Of a DNA stretch of 64,000 nt, positions 36,013 to 49,581 are shown piece after piece. The stretch comes from Streblospio benedicti. Taxonomy: Eukaryota > Annelida > Polychaeta > Spionida > Spionidae. How positions within the stretch are numbered: the first letter of the stretch is position 1; each line of letters opens with the position of its first letter. The stretch is from NCBI GenBank assembly GCA_019095985.1, contig CM032660.1, positions 11,800,941 to 11,864,940 of the forward strand, in the 5' to 3' direction. A program made the position numbers and the translations under genes. The notes under the pieces were generated by a model, which had not been told where the DNA came from, searched no databases, and saw only the letters and a list, made by a program, of their open reading frames with translations.

Positions 36013-36048
36013 TGTTTTGGTTAATCTACTGATGAGGGTTAATGGGTA

Positions 36049-36408
36049 CTAGTAATGGCATATATACATCAGGTTACGGTTTATCAAAATGCTGGATGGT
36101 AGGGAAATGTCGTGAGAATACATACTTTTAGTACACGGTTGATATATTTGTTTCAAAATACATATATCACTGAGCAAGCCTTTCTTGAATTGCCTCACTC
36201 TCTTTCTTTTTGCAGCCCACAAAAGAACTTCTATTGCACACCGGAAACCCATTGCCGATGATAAATTAAAGGCATAGTCAGGCTGACGATGTAAAGAAAT
36301 AGCCCGAGGCGAGCTCATTTGGCTGTGTTTGTAGTCCTTGACAGATGTCAAATGCTCTTTACCTGCTGCAAATACACTCTCCAAAAACATATTGTGAGGC
36401 AATTGCAC
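36049..36408 (-). other. Doubtful open reading frame, 119 codons
   Basis: The segment DYAFNLSSAMGFRCAIE faintly recalls the C-terminal NLGFRCA motif of formylglycine-generating (SUMF-type) proteins, but there is no RGGSW motif, no conserved neighbourhood and no exon-like splice pair. Most likely a chance frame. Confidence 0.12.
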
Positions 36409-36910
36409 ATAATTGGTTAGATCAACACCTTTGACCCGGGTTCATCAATTGCCGGTTGGTGTTCCAAAGGAAAATTGCGGTCGATAATGGCTTGAATCGG
36501 CGCTTGTGGCTTGAGTTATGATTGCACCAACATTAATCAAAATATGATTGCATCACGTAGTGGCGTACTATGGTTTGTTCTTGCTTTGTCAACTGCATTG
36601 GTTTGCTGAAATGAGGTTCTGGCTGTGAATTGATACAGGTATAATGGTGTTAGGTGTATACATCTTTTTTAAATGCAGTTAGATCTACATATATATGTGT
36701 TTTGAGACGGTTCATGAGATTGTGTAGGTCAAGTGATCACATGAAAAGCAATGAATATTATTAATGCAATTGTGTAAGTACATATACACATATATGTGTC
36801 ATACAATCGCACTCATATTAATTTCTGTCTGAAACTTCAACTAACATTTAGTTAGTCAGAACGTGCGTATGAGTGTTCGATATATCACTAGATCTAAAAT
36901 TAACAACAAT

Positions 36911-37353
36911 GGATCATTCACAAATGACGTCACCTCATTTTTGGCCTTTTTTTTAACCCCCCCCCCTGTCACCTTTCATCATCTTTGCAGCACCCCCCTC
37001 CTGGTAAGTGATGTCATCTTTGCCTCACCCCCTCACCCCTACGACGTACGTTTCGCGATAACATTTAACAATGATTTCACTGTGCGATAATATAAATACA
37101 TTTGAATATATATATGTCCATAATTTAAACATAATTTTACAAATGTATTGAGGACATAAAGCGAACGAGGCAATGTGATAGATAGTACACAACTCACTTA
37201 ACATGTCAGAAATTAAGTTCAAATACTGTTAAATAACTAGAACTTTTTTCAAAAGGTGACATCATCCACGTGCTCTAGACACCCCCCCCCCCTGTCGTCA
37301 TCTTTCGCTACACCACCACCCCCATGCCGGATGACGTCATTTGTGAATGATCC
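36911..37353. mobile_element. TIR element with perfect 22-bp ends
   Basis: GGATCATTCACAAATGACGT plus CA at 36911-36932 is exactly complementary to 37332-37353. Just inside both ends are poly-C tracts followed by CTGTC and CATCTTT blocks. It is 443 bp and noncoding, with no clear target duplication at these borders. The ends include the CRE palindrome TGACGTCA. Confidence 0.65.
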
Positions 37354-38629
37354 CCAAGGACTTCCATTATCTTGTAGCCGCCATAAATGACTACCTTGAT
37401 ATACCCCTCACCTGAAAGGCTTTCATTAGCAGGAGCATTGGCGCTAATAATGTCCAGAGGCTGTGAGCTTCGCTCACGGCCGCCTGCGGGTGACTTCAAA
37501 TCACAGGTCCATTATCCAGACGTACCCGTATCATCTGATACTTGGGCGACCGTGTGAGCGGTCATCCATGAGTCAATGAGGATGCCGGTAGACATATTCT
37601 ACTCCTCACGCAAGTAGCTTTCACTTAAATGAAACTAGTATGTGTCTAACAACAGTATATTGATTGTACTGTGATGAAATGTCGTCTGGACACTAATTTG
37701 GAGCGTGACCGTAAACCCATAACAACACATGCCACAGTCTGTGACGTTATCACGGCAGCAGACGAACGGTGATAAACATATGTTCACGTCCTTCTAGTCC
37801 AAACAGAATAGTAATACATTATTTTCCTCATAATATTTAGTTTTACTGACATAACCTTGAAATGGCGAATCTCTCGTCGAAAGTGAGAGAGCACAAAAAA
37901 TAACCATTGCGTGCTGACAGGTAATAATTTGCATATCATAAGCAATCCATGTTGACCTTGGACACGTACTTTCCTAGACCTTGGAATCGAAACAAACAAA
38001 TGAGCATTCATTCGTTATTTTTGTAATCACGACCAGACAGCAGTTCACACATCAATACTTCACTCCAGACTACACACACGGGACTACTTAATATTCATAA
38101 TTGTGTCGTAGTAGAGTGATCAAGTAGCCCATTGTACCACCGTTTCTTTTATTACATCTACGACTGTGTTGGCCTGTACGTCAAATGTATTGACCGAACA
38201 TGAGCAGAGTTCACATAAAATCTCTACCAGATGGACAAGAACTACAACTAAATTAACAAAACCGTCATCCGTCACACCATCTGCAAAATGAGTGAGTAAA
38301 AACAAGCTGCTGTTAACTTGTTAGTCATTTTACATTATGATTTACGCGCTTCACTTGACAGCTTGTTGGTAACATTTTGCTAACCGACCCCCATCAACCT
38401 TGAGACCGTGTGTTTGTTTTGACCTTGGCGTCACAGACGACAAATCACATCGTCGAACCACGAGTACAAGTGCCACTTGGCATGTGCATATGAAATGAAG
38501 GCAGGGTGGCTTGTTTAAGTAGATTTTATAAATACGGGCTTTCATTCAGACATTGTTTGTGTTTATGTGTTATACTGTCTTAGTCTACGGAAACGTTGAA
38601 AAAGCAGTGTACTAAATGGTCTATTTAAG

Positions 38630-38786
38630 GTATCGAAACGGATACGTCACATGCCACATTGGCATAATTTCGGCTCCCTCAGCATACTTAGATTTTGACC
38701 CATTTAAAGACAAATTGAAAGTTTCTTGCTGCAAATGATCCGTGTATTTGTGTCATAGTGGCATGTGACGTGTGTATCCCAATACA
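38630..38786. mobile_element. Small MITE-like inverted-repeat element
   Basis: Left GTATCGAAACGGATACGTCA then CATGCCAC; right end in reverse GTATTGGGATACACACGTCA then CATGCCAC. About 35-bp imperfect ends around an 85-90 bp core. Noncoding. Confidence 0.5.
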
Positions 38787-39990
38787 GATGTTATTCATTT
38801 AGTGAGTATCATCAAAATCCCCGTGTTCAGTGCTCCAGCTAGTGAGAAAGTTCAATCTAGTTACATGCAGATTCTTCAAAACTACATGTAGAACTGAAAT
38901 TGAGGCTTTATTGGATTCGTTTGCAGCAAAACCACCCACATATATAATACTCATACATGGTTATGAGATACATGTTTTTACTGTAAATGTCACCATTGTT
39001 ATTGTATTCGTAATTTTATCCCGTTCTCTTCACAATGCACACATTGCGCATCCTTATTTACATGCGTAAACAAACTTCACTCTACACGAGCTCCTTCACA
39101 GGATGCTTTCTCTCCACCAAACCTACACCATTATTCTCTGCTCGTCCATTTACAATAATTAATCTCTATGAAATAGCAACTTGGCATTGTGCAGGGACGC
39201 TTATCCCGGTGCGCTTACCAGGTAAAGGAAGACTTGCTGGGTGTGTACATTAGCGCGAATTGTTAACAGTCAAAGGTAGTTTTCATTCAGGCTGAAACTA
39301 TCTGCAATATTTTGCTTACTAACAGGCACATTACATATATACATGGTGTGCAATATGTTACTTCCTATACTAGGACGGCTGTGCGTAATATAATCCCCTG
39401 TAGCGTATCGATTATCACGTAATGTACACAGTTACACCACACAATTTGCAATATATATATCATCAATAAACAATTGGTGGGCCTTTATAACACACAAAAA
39501 GCAATGATAATCGATTCCCCTTCATCGATGCCTTTGAACTATATGCACTATATGAACAGCAAACCCTCATACAAAACCCAATTGGGGGATATAATATTTC
39601 ACCGAGTTTAGAATAATTCATGATACAAATTTGAAAAGGGCATCATAGTTCGATTATAATGCACATGAAAATTCCAATAAAATATAGTTTTGGTGAGATT
39701 TTTCATGTATACATGTACATGGCATTGTAACCGAGTTTTCAAATCAACCGCTTGAGTATGTTTTTAGAAGTATTTGAAGTATTGTGCTAAAATAGGTCTA
39801 TGACATACACACAATGCTTAAAGTAGGCTTAACATTAAAGTTGCAATGAATTTGGGCGACACCCCTGAGGAATAACTAGAGTTCAAAACAAAGTCCAGGG
39901 GTGTGTGTTGCAGGGAGTTCCTTAAATTCACAGTATAAATCATGTAATCTGTTTTAATTTAATATTTGTCTTAGTAGGTGATCAATTCTC

Positions 39991-40263
39991 TCAAACGCAC
40001 CCGCCAAGCAAATCACAAATATAAATGACGTCGTATACACAAAATTCGAATAACACACTCAGCAGTATGATAAACACGTCTATTGATAGTGATTTATGTC
40101 TGTTCATCTCGCACCAGCTGATGTGATTACAAAGGACAGGCGTGCAGATGAAGAGCGGCGGACTGTTTGAAGTGATGATGTTGGTGCACAGGTGCCGGAA
40201 ACTGCCCAGTGCCTGGCGCCCTGCACTTCCCAGCTCCACTCCAGCATCACTGCTAGGGGCCAA
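39991..40263 (-). other. Doubtful GC-rich open reading frame, 90 codons
   Basis: The first 45 codons are rich in C/G at third positions, as in the receptor exons, and contain LGSFRHLCTNIITSNSPPLF. I recognise no family. The second half is AT-rich and random-looking. It might be an isolated exon or decayed gene fragment. Confidence 0.15.
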
Positions 40264-41539
40264 TAGTTCACCTAATTTATCGTTGCAGTTTGTGTCTTAA
40301 CATTGTAGTTTTCTATTCCGTTTTGTCTGGATTTTTTTTTTTCAAAATGTATTTTAACCGTGTTTGAGTTTATGATTCGAGGAGGAGGACAGGGGTGCGC
40401 GAGGGAGGAGGTGACCATTTGTTCTGTTGAGCTTATTCAAGTTTAGTAAACATATATACACTGTCATTTTATCCATCTATGTTTAGTAAAAACAACCGCT
40501 ATGTGTCACACTTTGTTTGGGTATAGATATGGCACTAAAAATGTTTAATTGCTACATCTAAAGATAACAATCGCGATTTATTGTACCTATCTTAATCACT
40601 ATCCTTCAGACAAACAACATTCTTTAGCATTACAAAATCATACCCTTACAGTCAGTGAGTCTAAACACGACACTATTTCTACTTTCCAAACAATTGGCAA
40701 TATAATCAGTCACACGAATCAATGCCTACTATAAAGTGCAGACCCCAGACACCAGCACCACAAATATGGCCAATCACTGCGCGCTGTTCACACTCTGTGC
40801 TCAAGCACTGTCAATTGTTTACCGCCGCGCTCTTCATAGTCATGATCTACCATCACGTGTATTTACCCCACGCAAAATAGTTCCTCTCGTAGTTACACAA
40901 TCTGCCAGACGTTTTGCATTCGTGTATCAGCTTTGACGCAGACATTAACCTCGTGACGGACAAGGGGAAGGAAGCTGGCGGAATGTTATTGTCTTTCTTT
41001 TTTTTTTTGTTAACTATATGTACATTGCACATATATGAACATACTTTATTCTAAAATCTTTGCTAAGTTCTGCTTTTGAGCTGCGGCAATTTCTCTCATA
41101 ATGGTAACATTTAAACACGTCTTTCTACCTGATTTTTAAAAAATAAAACCTGATGTTGCTATGAAATTCAAAATCCAATGTTTTCCAAAACGATAACAAA
41201 TACTTCAAACAATGATTGATTTACGTTTCGACATACCTGCAAAAAGATGTTGGTATTGCCCTCTTAACCAGCACTTTATAACCATTGCAATAAACTCCGC
41301 CTAAATGGTAATGGTTTAATACATGTCAAGTCCTAATAACGGCGACTTATAGACCACATATACGCCTACCAGATAGCCAACCGCTTAAATCGAACAATAG
41401 GAGAAACACAACCCCAATCCCATACAGATACAATCAACAATTGTAATAAACTATCTTGAGACCAGCAACTAGCGCTAACCGAGATTCGCGCTATTAGCTT
41501 CGTTTCTGTGTGGCCATAATTGTCGTCTGTCGCGCAGTG

Positions 41540-42066
41540 TTGTGTCGCTTCAGCTGCTGAAGCAAAGCCTTGTGTTTCGTTCGTTTGTAGCTAACTTACT
41601 AACCATGTATGCATATCTCTGAATAAACTAGAGAGTTTAATGATGAACTGATACTATCTAAACTTGACACGAATATGTTGTATGACGCGACGCCAAAGTT
41701 ATATTATTCGGTTCTGGGCACTTTGCCAATTATAGTGTGCTTTCTACTGTGCCTTTTGTCGGTGTTCAACATTTTAGGCAAAAGCTTTGATAATGCTTAA
41801 AAGAAAACTGTCAAACTTGATACAATGCTTCAACGCCTAATAAACATCACATGCTTTTAATTTTGCGACTTGGCCAATTAATTTGTCTATATGAGAGTCA
41901 TTTTAAGTCAATGGGATTTTTTTTCCAGATTGCTATTCTACGGTTTGAAACTCGACCATCAAATTTAGTACAATGGTCATATCAGATCAAAAATGCTCCG
42001 AGAGCAAATTATCACTAAATTAACATTGATGCATAGGCAATAGATATTCACTTAAGCCATGTTAAG
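41540..42066 (-). mobile_element. Helentron/HINE-like repeat, copy C
   Basis: Starts (plus strand) with the palindrome GCTTCAGCTGCTGAAGC (41547-41563) and AAAGCCTTGTGTTTCGTTCG, then CACTTTGCCAATTATAGTGT and GTGCTTTCTACTGTGCC. Reverse orientation to copies A and B. Confidence 0.55.
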
Positions 42067-44141
42067 AAAACACCAATATCACACTAGAACGATGTGTTAG
42101 ATAATCACCCTGGATTTTGCATTCTGTGAAATAAGATCCTCCATAATCTGACCGAGGGCCGTAGGTGCAGAGTGGCGGTCAGTCCTACGCGGTCAGTGTA
42201 GGATTTCGTCTGCGTGTGATTATGGCCATACGGTGAAGTCCCAGCGGGGAGCTGTGAGTTGCGTCTTCAGACTACTAAGGTTCCTAAACATCAGCTGCTG
42301 GGAAATTTGATTCTGTTTGCTGCAAGCGCGGCTATAAGTAATACATAGCCGGATTTTCTGGTATTGTGTCAACTTTGAGCCTATCTGGTATGTTTAAGCT
42401 CATATTTTCAACCAGCCACCGGTCGGTTTAGCACCTATGCAGATAACTCTAAGAGGCGTGGCAATCGTCTGTTCACGTGGATGAGTTGTAGATTAGCCAG
42501 TCAGTTTAGTGATAGCGCATTCAGATCAGTGTGTACACATTGTACACTGGTCGGATGTGTACACCCAGTGTACGTGCTGTCCTGACTGACATATAGTACT
42601 TTCGACTTTCGATCTGCATGATATACACACTGTTATTGACGAGAGCAGAGGATGTATCGTATTGTATCTACATATAACACAATGTACGTGCCCGCGGAGC
42701 TGACTGTTTACATTGGCGCATGTCTCACTTAAACTGCATTTAATGTTGTTGAATATCGTCTGTACACGTTTACTATTAGTTTATATTTATTTCAACTTTC
42801 TCCTTACAAGTGCAATGTAATGACCCCATTACGCACTATATATTTGTCTCGGAGCATTGGGCGCCTCTCCCATTCTTCACTTAGCCGACAACCCACACAG
42901 GCCTAGTTCTAGGCTACACCTCCCTCTAAAGTTCCGTGCTGTTTTCCGGATAAACGCACCATATTCTAGACTAACACAGCTGTGAATATTTAAAGGCAAT
43001 TTCCAAGTTTCATTCATTGTATTCCACGTGTGGAAAGTACTTGCCGGTATATGATTTTTATTTTGATACTACGTTGAAATTATGTCTTGCTTGTTTTGAG
43101 AAAATAAAAGAGTGAGTAAGTGAAAATGGTGACAAGCAGCACAATGAGGCTGGTGCCAACGTTTATTTGAGAAAAAGTTGGGCGTCTGAGCTGAAAAGCA
43201 ACTTTTTGTAAGAATTATGAATCTCTATTAGGATTTTAGTTAGCATGGAAATGGGCGATGTTGATCAAAATGACAGACGATGAGCAACTGGAGCAGATGT
43301 GCGATGAATGCACGCCTAAAACAGGTCCATTTACTTAATTTTCCAACATTTATCCACGTGACAACCACCAATCTCATATGCACTAGACATTTTGTATGAA
43401 GAAGCACTAAATGTGATTGTAAATGGCCTTTTAAAACGTACCGGAAATGACCATGTACTTCTGTGTCTCACAAGTAAATAAAAATAACGAGTGTGCTGTT
43501 TCTCTGCACACGTGATAGGTCAAGAATTATGAGGCTTCGGGTATGCTCCACCATAAAGGTCCCCTTTTTCCTTTTCTGGAAAAACTGCTAGGAACCCCTT
43601 TTTCATTGAAATATATTAAGATCGGTCTTTTTTCCGGATTGGACTTTTAAAACTCTTAAACGTAACCACTGACTTGCTTAATTTAGTTTATATGGACAGT
43701 TTTATTTGCAATTTCTTATTTCAACATCTATCTGTTCTTCAATTTGAATATTTAGATTAAGAGTACAGATTAGTACTATATAAACCATTCTTCTGTGGGT
43801 AAAAATATATTGTTTCATGCACGATGGTATATCAGTTGAATCACTTTATTAGGTATTTTTTCACTTTCACTTGCACAACTTCAACAAAATTTCATTTCGT
43901 ACGGCTAATCAATAAGAAAACATTGATTGTTTTGACAAAGTCAGGGTTTTTTTTTCAATTAATATCATCAATTTTCTTTAGTTGCTACACACGGATCAAA
44001 GAATGACAGGGTTGGGCTTTTCAAATGTAAAAAATGTGCATGTATACTTTAAAGAACAACTCATTTAAAAAAAAAAACGTTAATCCACGTGGATTGTATT
44101 GATAGTTAAGCTACTTTGAGTTGTTGATTTTATACACGTCT

Positions 44142-44393
44142 GCAATGAAATGCCTGTTGGGCAACAAGTGCACCACACGAGTTGTCAACTTTGTAACTCT
44201 TCTCTTGTGTCTTGCTATATTATGTGACACTTCTATTGGATATATTTTACAACTTTCAAGTATTTCACTCGGTCACCCACCTGCTCCAAGCATAGATTTA
44301 TTACATGATTTCTATCGGTATACAAAACAAAGTGTCTGTTTGCATCTGAAACATATTCCATATATGCTGAAACTCAACAAACCCGTCCAATAA
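44142..44393 (+). other. Doubtful open reading frame with signal-peptide-like start
   Basis: From the second Met (MKCLLGNKC...) a hydrophobic run VVNFVTLLLCLAIL is followed by a polar tail of about 55 residues without dibasic-amide sites or a known hormone motif. An AT-rich chance frame is the simplest explanation. Confidence 0.12.
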
Positions 44394-45168
44394 GTGCGAT
44401 GTCTTTAGACCAATGGTCCACCGCGGCTAAATATAAATGTAATCCGAGTAATAGCATGGGAAACTTTGGGTCCTTAACCATAAATCTCGCATGGGAAATC
44501 CACTATTATCCACTTCCATGAATACAATGCTATTTGACACACTATGACTGAATCAATGAATTAGCCGAAGGACACGCGTAAAGATGAGGAGATGGTGGCG
44601 GACACAGACGGATGGTTCGCTGTGAGGCCTGGACGGCAGTGTGATGGAGCGTTCTGTCCACCAATGACACGGAGTATTAATAGCCTATCATAATGGAAGA
44701 ATTGATACAATGACCACAATATTACAATTACAATCAATGATATTGCGACAGCTTATAGAGTAAGACTTTTAAAAGACCTAGTTTTCCGTACGTGCCTTTA
44801 AATATATATAGAATAGCACTAGAATAGTTCGAAAACAAATTTGACAAATGGACTATATTTGTACACCCCAGTCTATTGTGTCATTTAAATCAATCAATAC
44901 CATAGTCACAATCTATAAGGTTGCTATTGGTGCCTGCAGCCAATAGAGCAGCTTATTTTCATGCAAATCATTGAAAATGAACTCATGTATTTCCTTAAAA
45001 ATGTCATAATTCCCCAGATTAATAGTTGATTACGTTAAACCCTGTAAATTGCCTTAAATGGTAATTTAGTACACGATACACGTGTGTGTCAACATCACCT
45101 TTCGTTGGGTGTATTCCTGCAGTATACTACGTATATTTCCCCTTTTTTACTCTATTCATGATAAACTC

Positions 45169-45330
45169 ACACTCTGAGTATCAGACGTCAATGACAGTCT
45201 GCAAATCTTTGGCAACGCTCACTTGACCTCATTCACATCCTGAGATTAACAATCCTGTGATTGGTCAGAATTTTTATTGAGAATAGTTATGCGTCAGAGG
45301 TCTCTTCAGGACATCTGATACCCAGAGTTC
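45169..45330. mobile_element. hAT-like MITE, copy 1
   Basis: Inverted ends ACTCTGAGTATCAGACGTC and (reverse of right end) ACTCTGGGTATCAGATGTC enclose 162 bp. The flanks 45161-45168 and 45331-45338 are both ATAAACTC, an 8-bp target duplication as made by hAT transposases. The right half is alignable with the left half of 62117-62457. Confidence 0.75.
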
Positions 45331-46466
45331 ATAAACTCGTCCGAGAACTCCAAATTAGGAACAACTCGAAACACTCAATAAGATGCACGTTTAGGTTTCA
45401 CAGCCTGTGGGACTTATTCTTTTAACACAATCAGCATTGGCATGCAACTGTTGGCAAACTATGACGACTCAATTCTTGAATTACAATGACATGTCATCAG
45501 TATAAGAGAATCATGAGGAAGGTAATGGCATCTGTTTTTACAGCACTGATTGATTTTTTTGCTTCACCATCCATCTTTATTACGGATAGCCAGCTATCAG
45601 TGTGGATGAATGTCAATGTCATCTTAATCTTTAGGTTTATTTGCTATCTAAACAGAACAATAATTGAAATGTAGAAGGAGCAAGCCATGAAAATTGATGG
45701 ATGTAGTAGACCTTGGATTACACGGACATAATTTGCCATGGCAAAAGCGTTATCAAAACTAATGGATCGACTTGTATCATACTCAGGAAGTTGTGTCGAG
45801 CAGATTCTGAGTGGCTAAAACCAACGCTGATTCTGACATGCAAATCAAAATGGCAATAGTCTTGAAAAGAGAGAAAAATTAACCTTCGTCCATCCAGGTA
45901 GTTGACGAGAAAAAAAGATTTCTTAGATTTCCAAAACCTTGTTTATAGACCAAACCATTATTGAAATAATGTTAGTACAAGTATACCCTGGGAAGTATAC
46001 ACATTGTTTGACTTGGCCGTTGTGGCGATTTAGACCTTGGCATATCAACACTGTAGCGGTCAGTAGTCGCCATTAACGTCTCCTAAGTGACCAACCAGCT
46101 TAATAAAACACGAACTATGTAAATCACAGGACTAGAATGAGTAAAGATGGATCCAGAGATTTCTCATTAGAACACGCGGCTGTTTCGTCTGAATATGTGT
46201 GTGGATAATCAGGACAACTCCCTGTACAGTATGAACCAATAACGTGTGCATTCATCTCTTTTTTTTTTAATTAACGCACTGGTCTTTGCTATTTTGGACA
46301 AAATGGGCATTGGAAAACTGCATGTATATTTATTAGTATGTTTAACACTAGACACAAAACATAATGCAAGATGATACCAGACTGCGTACAGTTCCATTTG
46401 AAATTTTATAATATACACTTACCCTACTCCATGCCCCCACTTGTAATTTCGGCGATCACAGTTGGT

Positions 46467-46507
46467 ACTGACTCCCGTATCTTTAAGGATTCCATTATTG
46501 ATACGAG
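46467..46507 (-). repeat. Inverted repeat arm, partner at 47372-47412
   Basis: Its reverse complement, with TGGAATCCTTAAAGATACGG, matches 47372-47412 at nearly all of 41 positions. The arms are about 860 bp apart and may be the ends of a nonautonomous element. Confidence 0.5.
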
Positions 46508-46916
46508 ACTATATGTATTACTGACAAGCTACGTGCTTTGGTGGGTCGGGGTTCAGACTGGTGCAATATGAGGTCTGTTGAATGCTGGGTATGGAAGACA
46601 ACAGACCTACATTGTATGCGTGCCATGTGCAAGTTGGTTATGGCACGGAGGGTTTATAACATAATTCCAAACAATGTTATGCATATTTCTAGGATCTATA
46701 TTACAAGAAAAAGTGCCCTATACTAATGTTCATCTTAATGTTGTATTCTATACATTAATGTTTATTTTGTGGTGATAAATACTTTGAATTTGTGTATCCC
46801 ATTTGCATTGAAAATATCACGAGTATTTCATTTAAATAGCTACAGATTTTCAATGCCTACTCATTTCATTAACTACACAGTTGATCGACTGTATCAATGT
46901 ACATTTTGTTTAAATG

Positions 46917-46973
46917 TAGGGTTAATACCCTAGTACACACGCACATTTGTGACAAATGCCGGGTTAATGCCCG
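46917..46973. promoter_or_regulatory. Cluster of three palindromes
   Basis: TAGGGTTAATACCCTA (46917-46932), CATTTGTGACAAATG (46943-46957) and CCGGGTTAATGCCCG (46959-46973) follow one another within 57 bp. The first and third share GGGTTAAT(A/G)CCC. They could be paired factor sites; GTTAAT resembles an HNF1 half-site. Confidence 0.35.
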
Positions 46974-47371
46974 CAACGTTTATATTATGATCAATTCCAA
47001 TCAACAAATACAATTGTGTACATGACAATAATAGCATTTTACATAGCAATATTCATTTCATCATAATTTGAAGCATAAAGATGTTGTTTATATTTTTAAA
47101 TCAAGCCTATAAACAGTTATCATAAATATGTTATTTGTGTTTACAAATCAATGAACGATAAATAGTTATTTTACAATCAATTGCTTATCAAATTATTTTA
47201 TTCTGACTAACTTCCTGTGTAGTAAGATAACATGCTGCAAGTAAATCACACAACTCATGCTAAACAAATGGACAATCACGACCCTTAGAGGAAACACTTA
47301 TCAAACATGTTCATTCAGTACATTATTTGACGATCGACTACGTATGTGTGGGTCAGTATTATGTAATTAAT

Positions 47372-47440
47372 CCCGTATGAATAGTGGAATCCTTAAAGAT
47401 ACGGGAGCCCGTGACCTTAAAGATATGGGAGCCCATACCC
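47372..47440 (+). repeat. Inverted repeat arm with internal duplication
   Basis: Partner of 46467-46507. The part CCTTAAAGATACGGGAGCCC is directly followed by a second copy CCTTAAAGATATGGGAGCCC. Confidence 0.5.
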
Positions 47441-49473
47441 ATAGTGGCAGCCTTTTTTTATAAAGGAGAGCGCCATATAAGTGTAGACTGTAGAGTAAGA
47501 AATTTGCTAAGTGATGAGCGTTTATGCTTAGACTTAGGTAATATTAAATGGAATCATCATTTGATAATTACCTGTTTGTTTCTGAAGAGTACAATTTTAC
47601 CGCCATATAAACGTTGAGATAATATGTCCTAGCATTCACAATAGCAGTCCCTTAAGCCTAGGGCACAACCTGCAATACTGCCTCTCTACTGCCTATTGAA
47701 TGCCAAAAACTCAAGGAGGCCTTGGGGATCAGTGCGTGTCCAGTGCGGTGAAAGTGCGATGAAAGTACGTTTTATGGTTGTACGGAGACAGTAGAGGAAG
47801 TTTACCTCGTAAAATATATAGAACAAACCCAACAGTTGCCTATCCGTAGGTAAGTAGCAGAGAGTCAGCACGCTAGACCGTACGTTATTAGCATGCCGTC
47901 GACATGCAGACACATGAAAAACTTTACTGTCAATATGTTCGCACTGTTGGTTGTGCACCTGGTCTGATCACCTAGTCATTGTGGTTTATCATAGTACACA
48001 CCTAGCGTAGTTAGTGCTGTCCTTTCTTGCTGCAGACCATACACATCACACTTGAACTCATATTAGAACATTATCACTTTACAGATTTCCCGGATGTGAC
48101 CTACAGAATTCCAATCAACTTAGAACCCCCTCAACCCCTGTGAAAAGCACCCCATTATCATCAACAAAATTAGGTTAGCTTTGCTCTCCCGTGCTTCCTG
48201 TCTGTAAAACAGGGGGTTCATCTAATTAAGTCTTCCCACTACAATCTCCACGATGATCGATCGCTAGGTGGCTACAGATGACTACTATGCATAGAAATGG
48301 GAACAGTAGTCTTAATTCTGAATCTAGTTACAGGACTGGTATTACACGACCGACTGATTAGAAACAATGTTGGTCATACGCTCAGAGTATAAAATATATA
48401 CTACACTTTGGTATTTTCCCGACTGACTTCAAAAGTTCATGGCCCGATAGAGAGGTTACTTTTTAGTGCTACCACCATAATAATTGAAGACTTGCTGTGA
48501 CTTCTTGTCAGGGCCTTCAACGTTTCATAGTTCCTGCCCTTTGGTACATGATCAAGGTCTGTTGTTTTTTTAACCTTGGTCCTAAGTGAGTAAGTATACA
48601 TATCTTATCGAACAACTCATTTAAGATTTGAGCACTCCAAGCATGTTCGGAGATTGGTCAACATGAAGGCGTTCAGACAATCACCACGACCGCATGGAAA
48701 TGCCGCTGCCCATACTAAATGCTCTATGGGCTACCTTATTGATTACTTTAGGCCGTTAATACAATCTTGATAAATACTTATGCTCGGTGTATCCTATTAG
48801 TACAGACACCAGTAGCACACACGCGCGCTCACACCTTCCAAGGTCATCACTCCAACTTTAGAGGGAAAGCTAAAAGGAATAATTTAAGCTGTAGACAACC
48901 TGTTGTCCTTAGCACTCATAGAAACAGAAATGCTTAGACATAAAATGTGACAGTTGCCCACACTCATTTCTTTCACTCGCCACTCACTAATGAAAATGTG
49001 TCGCGATTATTATATACAAGATGTCCTTAAACCGAGTTTGTTCTGTCCACTACATACATTAATATGGGTTTCACTGCATCACCACTTTCTCATGTGCCAT
49101 TTTAAATTGTGCATGGATTAAATGAAGTATGACCGGGGATAATGCAGTGTGGATTTGTTCTGCGCTTTGGAATATGTGATACATGTACACTGAGTCGAGC
49201 GTACACGAGTGTGCACAAAGTCATCTAGTATAAAGCGGTAAATGTCGAATAAATCACGGTCACATGGGTTTGGAGAAAGACTTCTGAGAAACAATATGGG
49301 AAACTGAATACAAAGTGACGATTTCTATTGACTTGGTCTGTTCCACTTTGATGTACGGTCGTTGGAGCATGGTGTTGAATACCAAGTTCAAACACTTCCA
49401 CTAATATAATGCACATGCTATTTGCAGGTATTGTTATGCGTGTTTCAGTTACGGGTCAGTTATATTAGAGTAT

Positions 49474-49581
49474 GTGTTTAAATGAGGTTATCATGATTGC
49501 AACCTGCTGGGTGTTGTCTTACTTAACATGTTAGTATTTGTTAGTAAATTAGCATCGTATTGATGATATTTATCAGTAGCG
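49474..49581 (+). repeat. Direct repeat flanking TA region, copy 1
   Basis: GTGTTTAAATGAGGTTATCA through ATTTATCAGTAGCG, repeated at 49739-49840 with a few small indels. Confidence 0.85.

Larger units (their letters stand above)
33801..41539. other. Gene-free stretch with several TIR elements
   Basis: Contains the elements at 35448-36012, 36911-37353 and 38630-38786. Open frames at 36049-36408 and 39991-40263 are doubtful and listed separately. Otherwise nothing recognised. Confidence 0.45.

Noticed and set aside
36049-36408. Formylglycine-generating enzyme exon
   Set aside because: Only a GFRCA-like string matches; the diagnostic RGGSW stretch and splice sites are missing.
42520-42575. Regulatory array of GTGTACAC motifs
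   Set aside because: Short self-complementary TG/AC-rich sequence; too simple to support a specific claim.
44121-44393. Neuropeptide Y/F-like precursor
   Set aside because: A signal-like start exists, but the PxxP polyproline pattern and the C-terminal RxRFG/RxRY end are absent.
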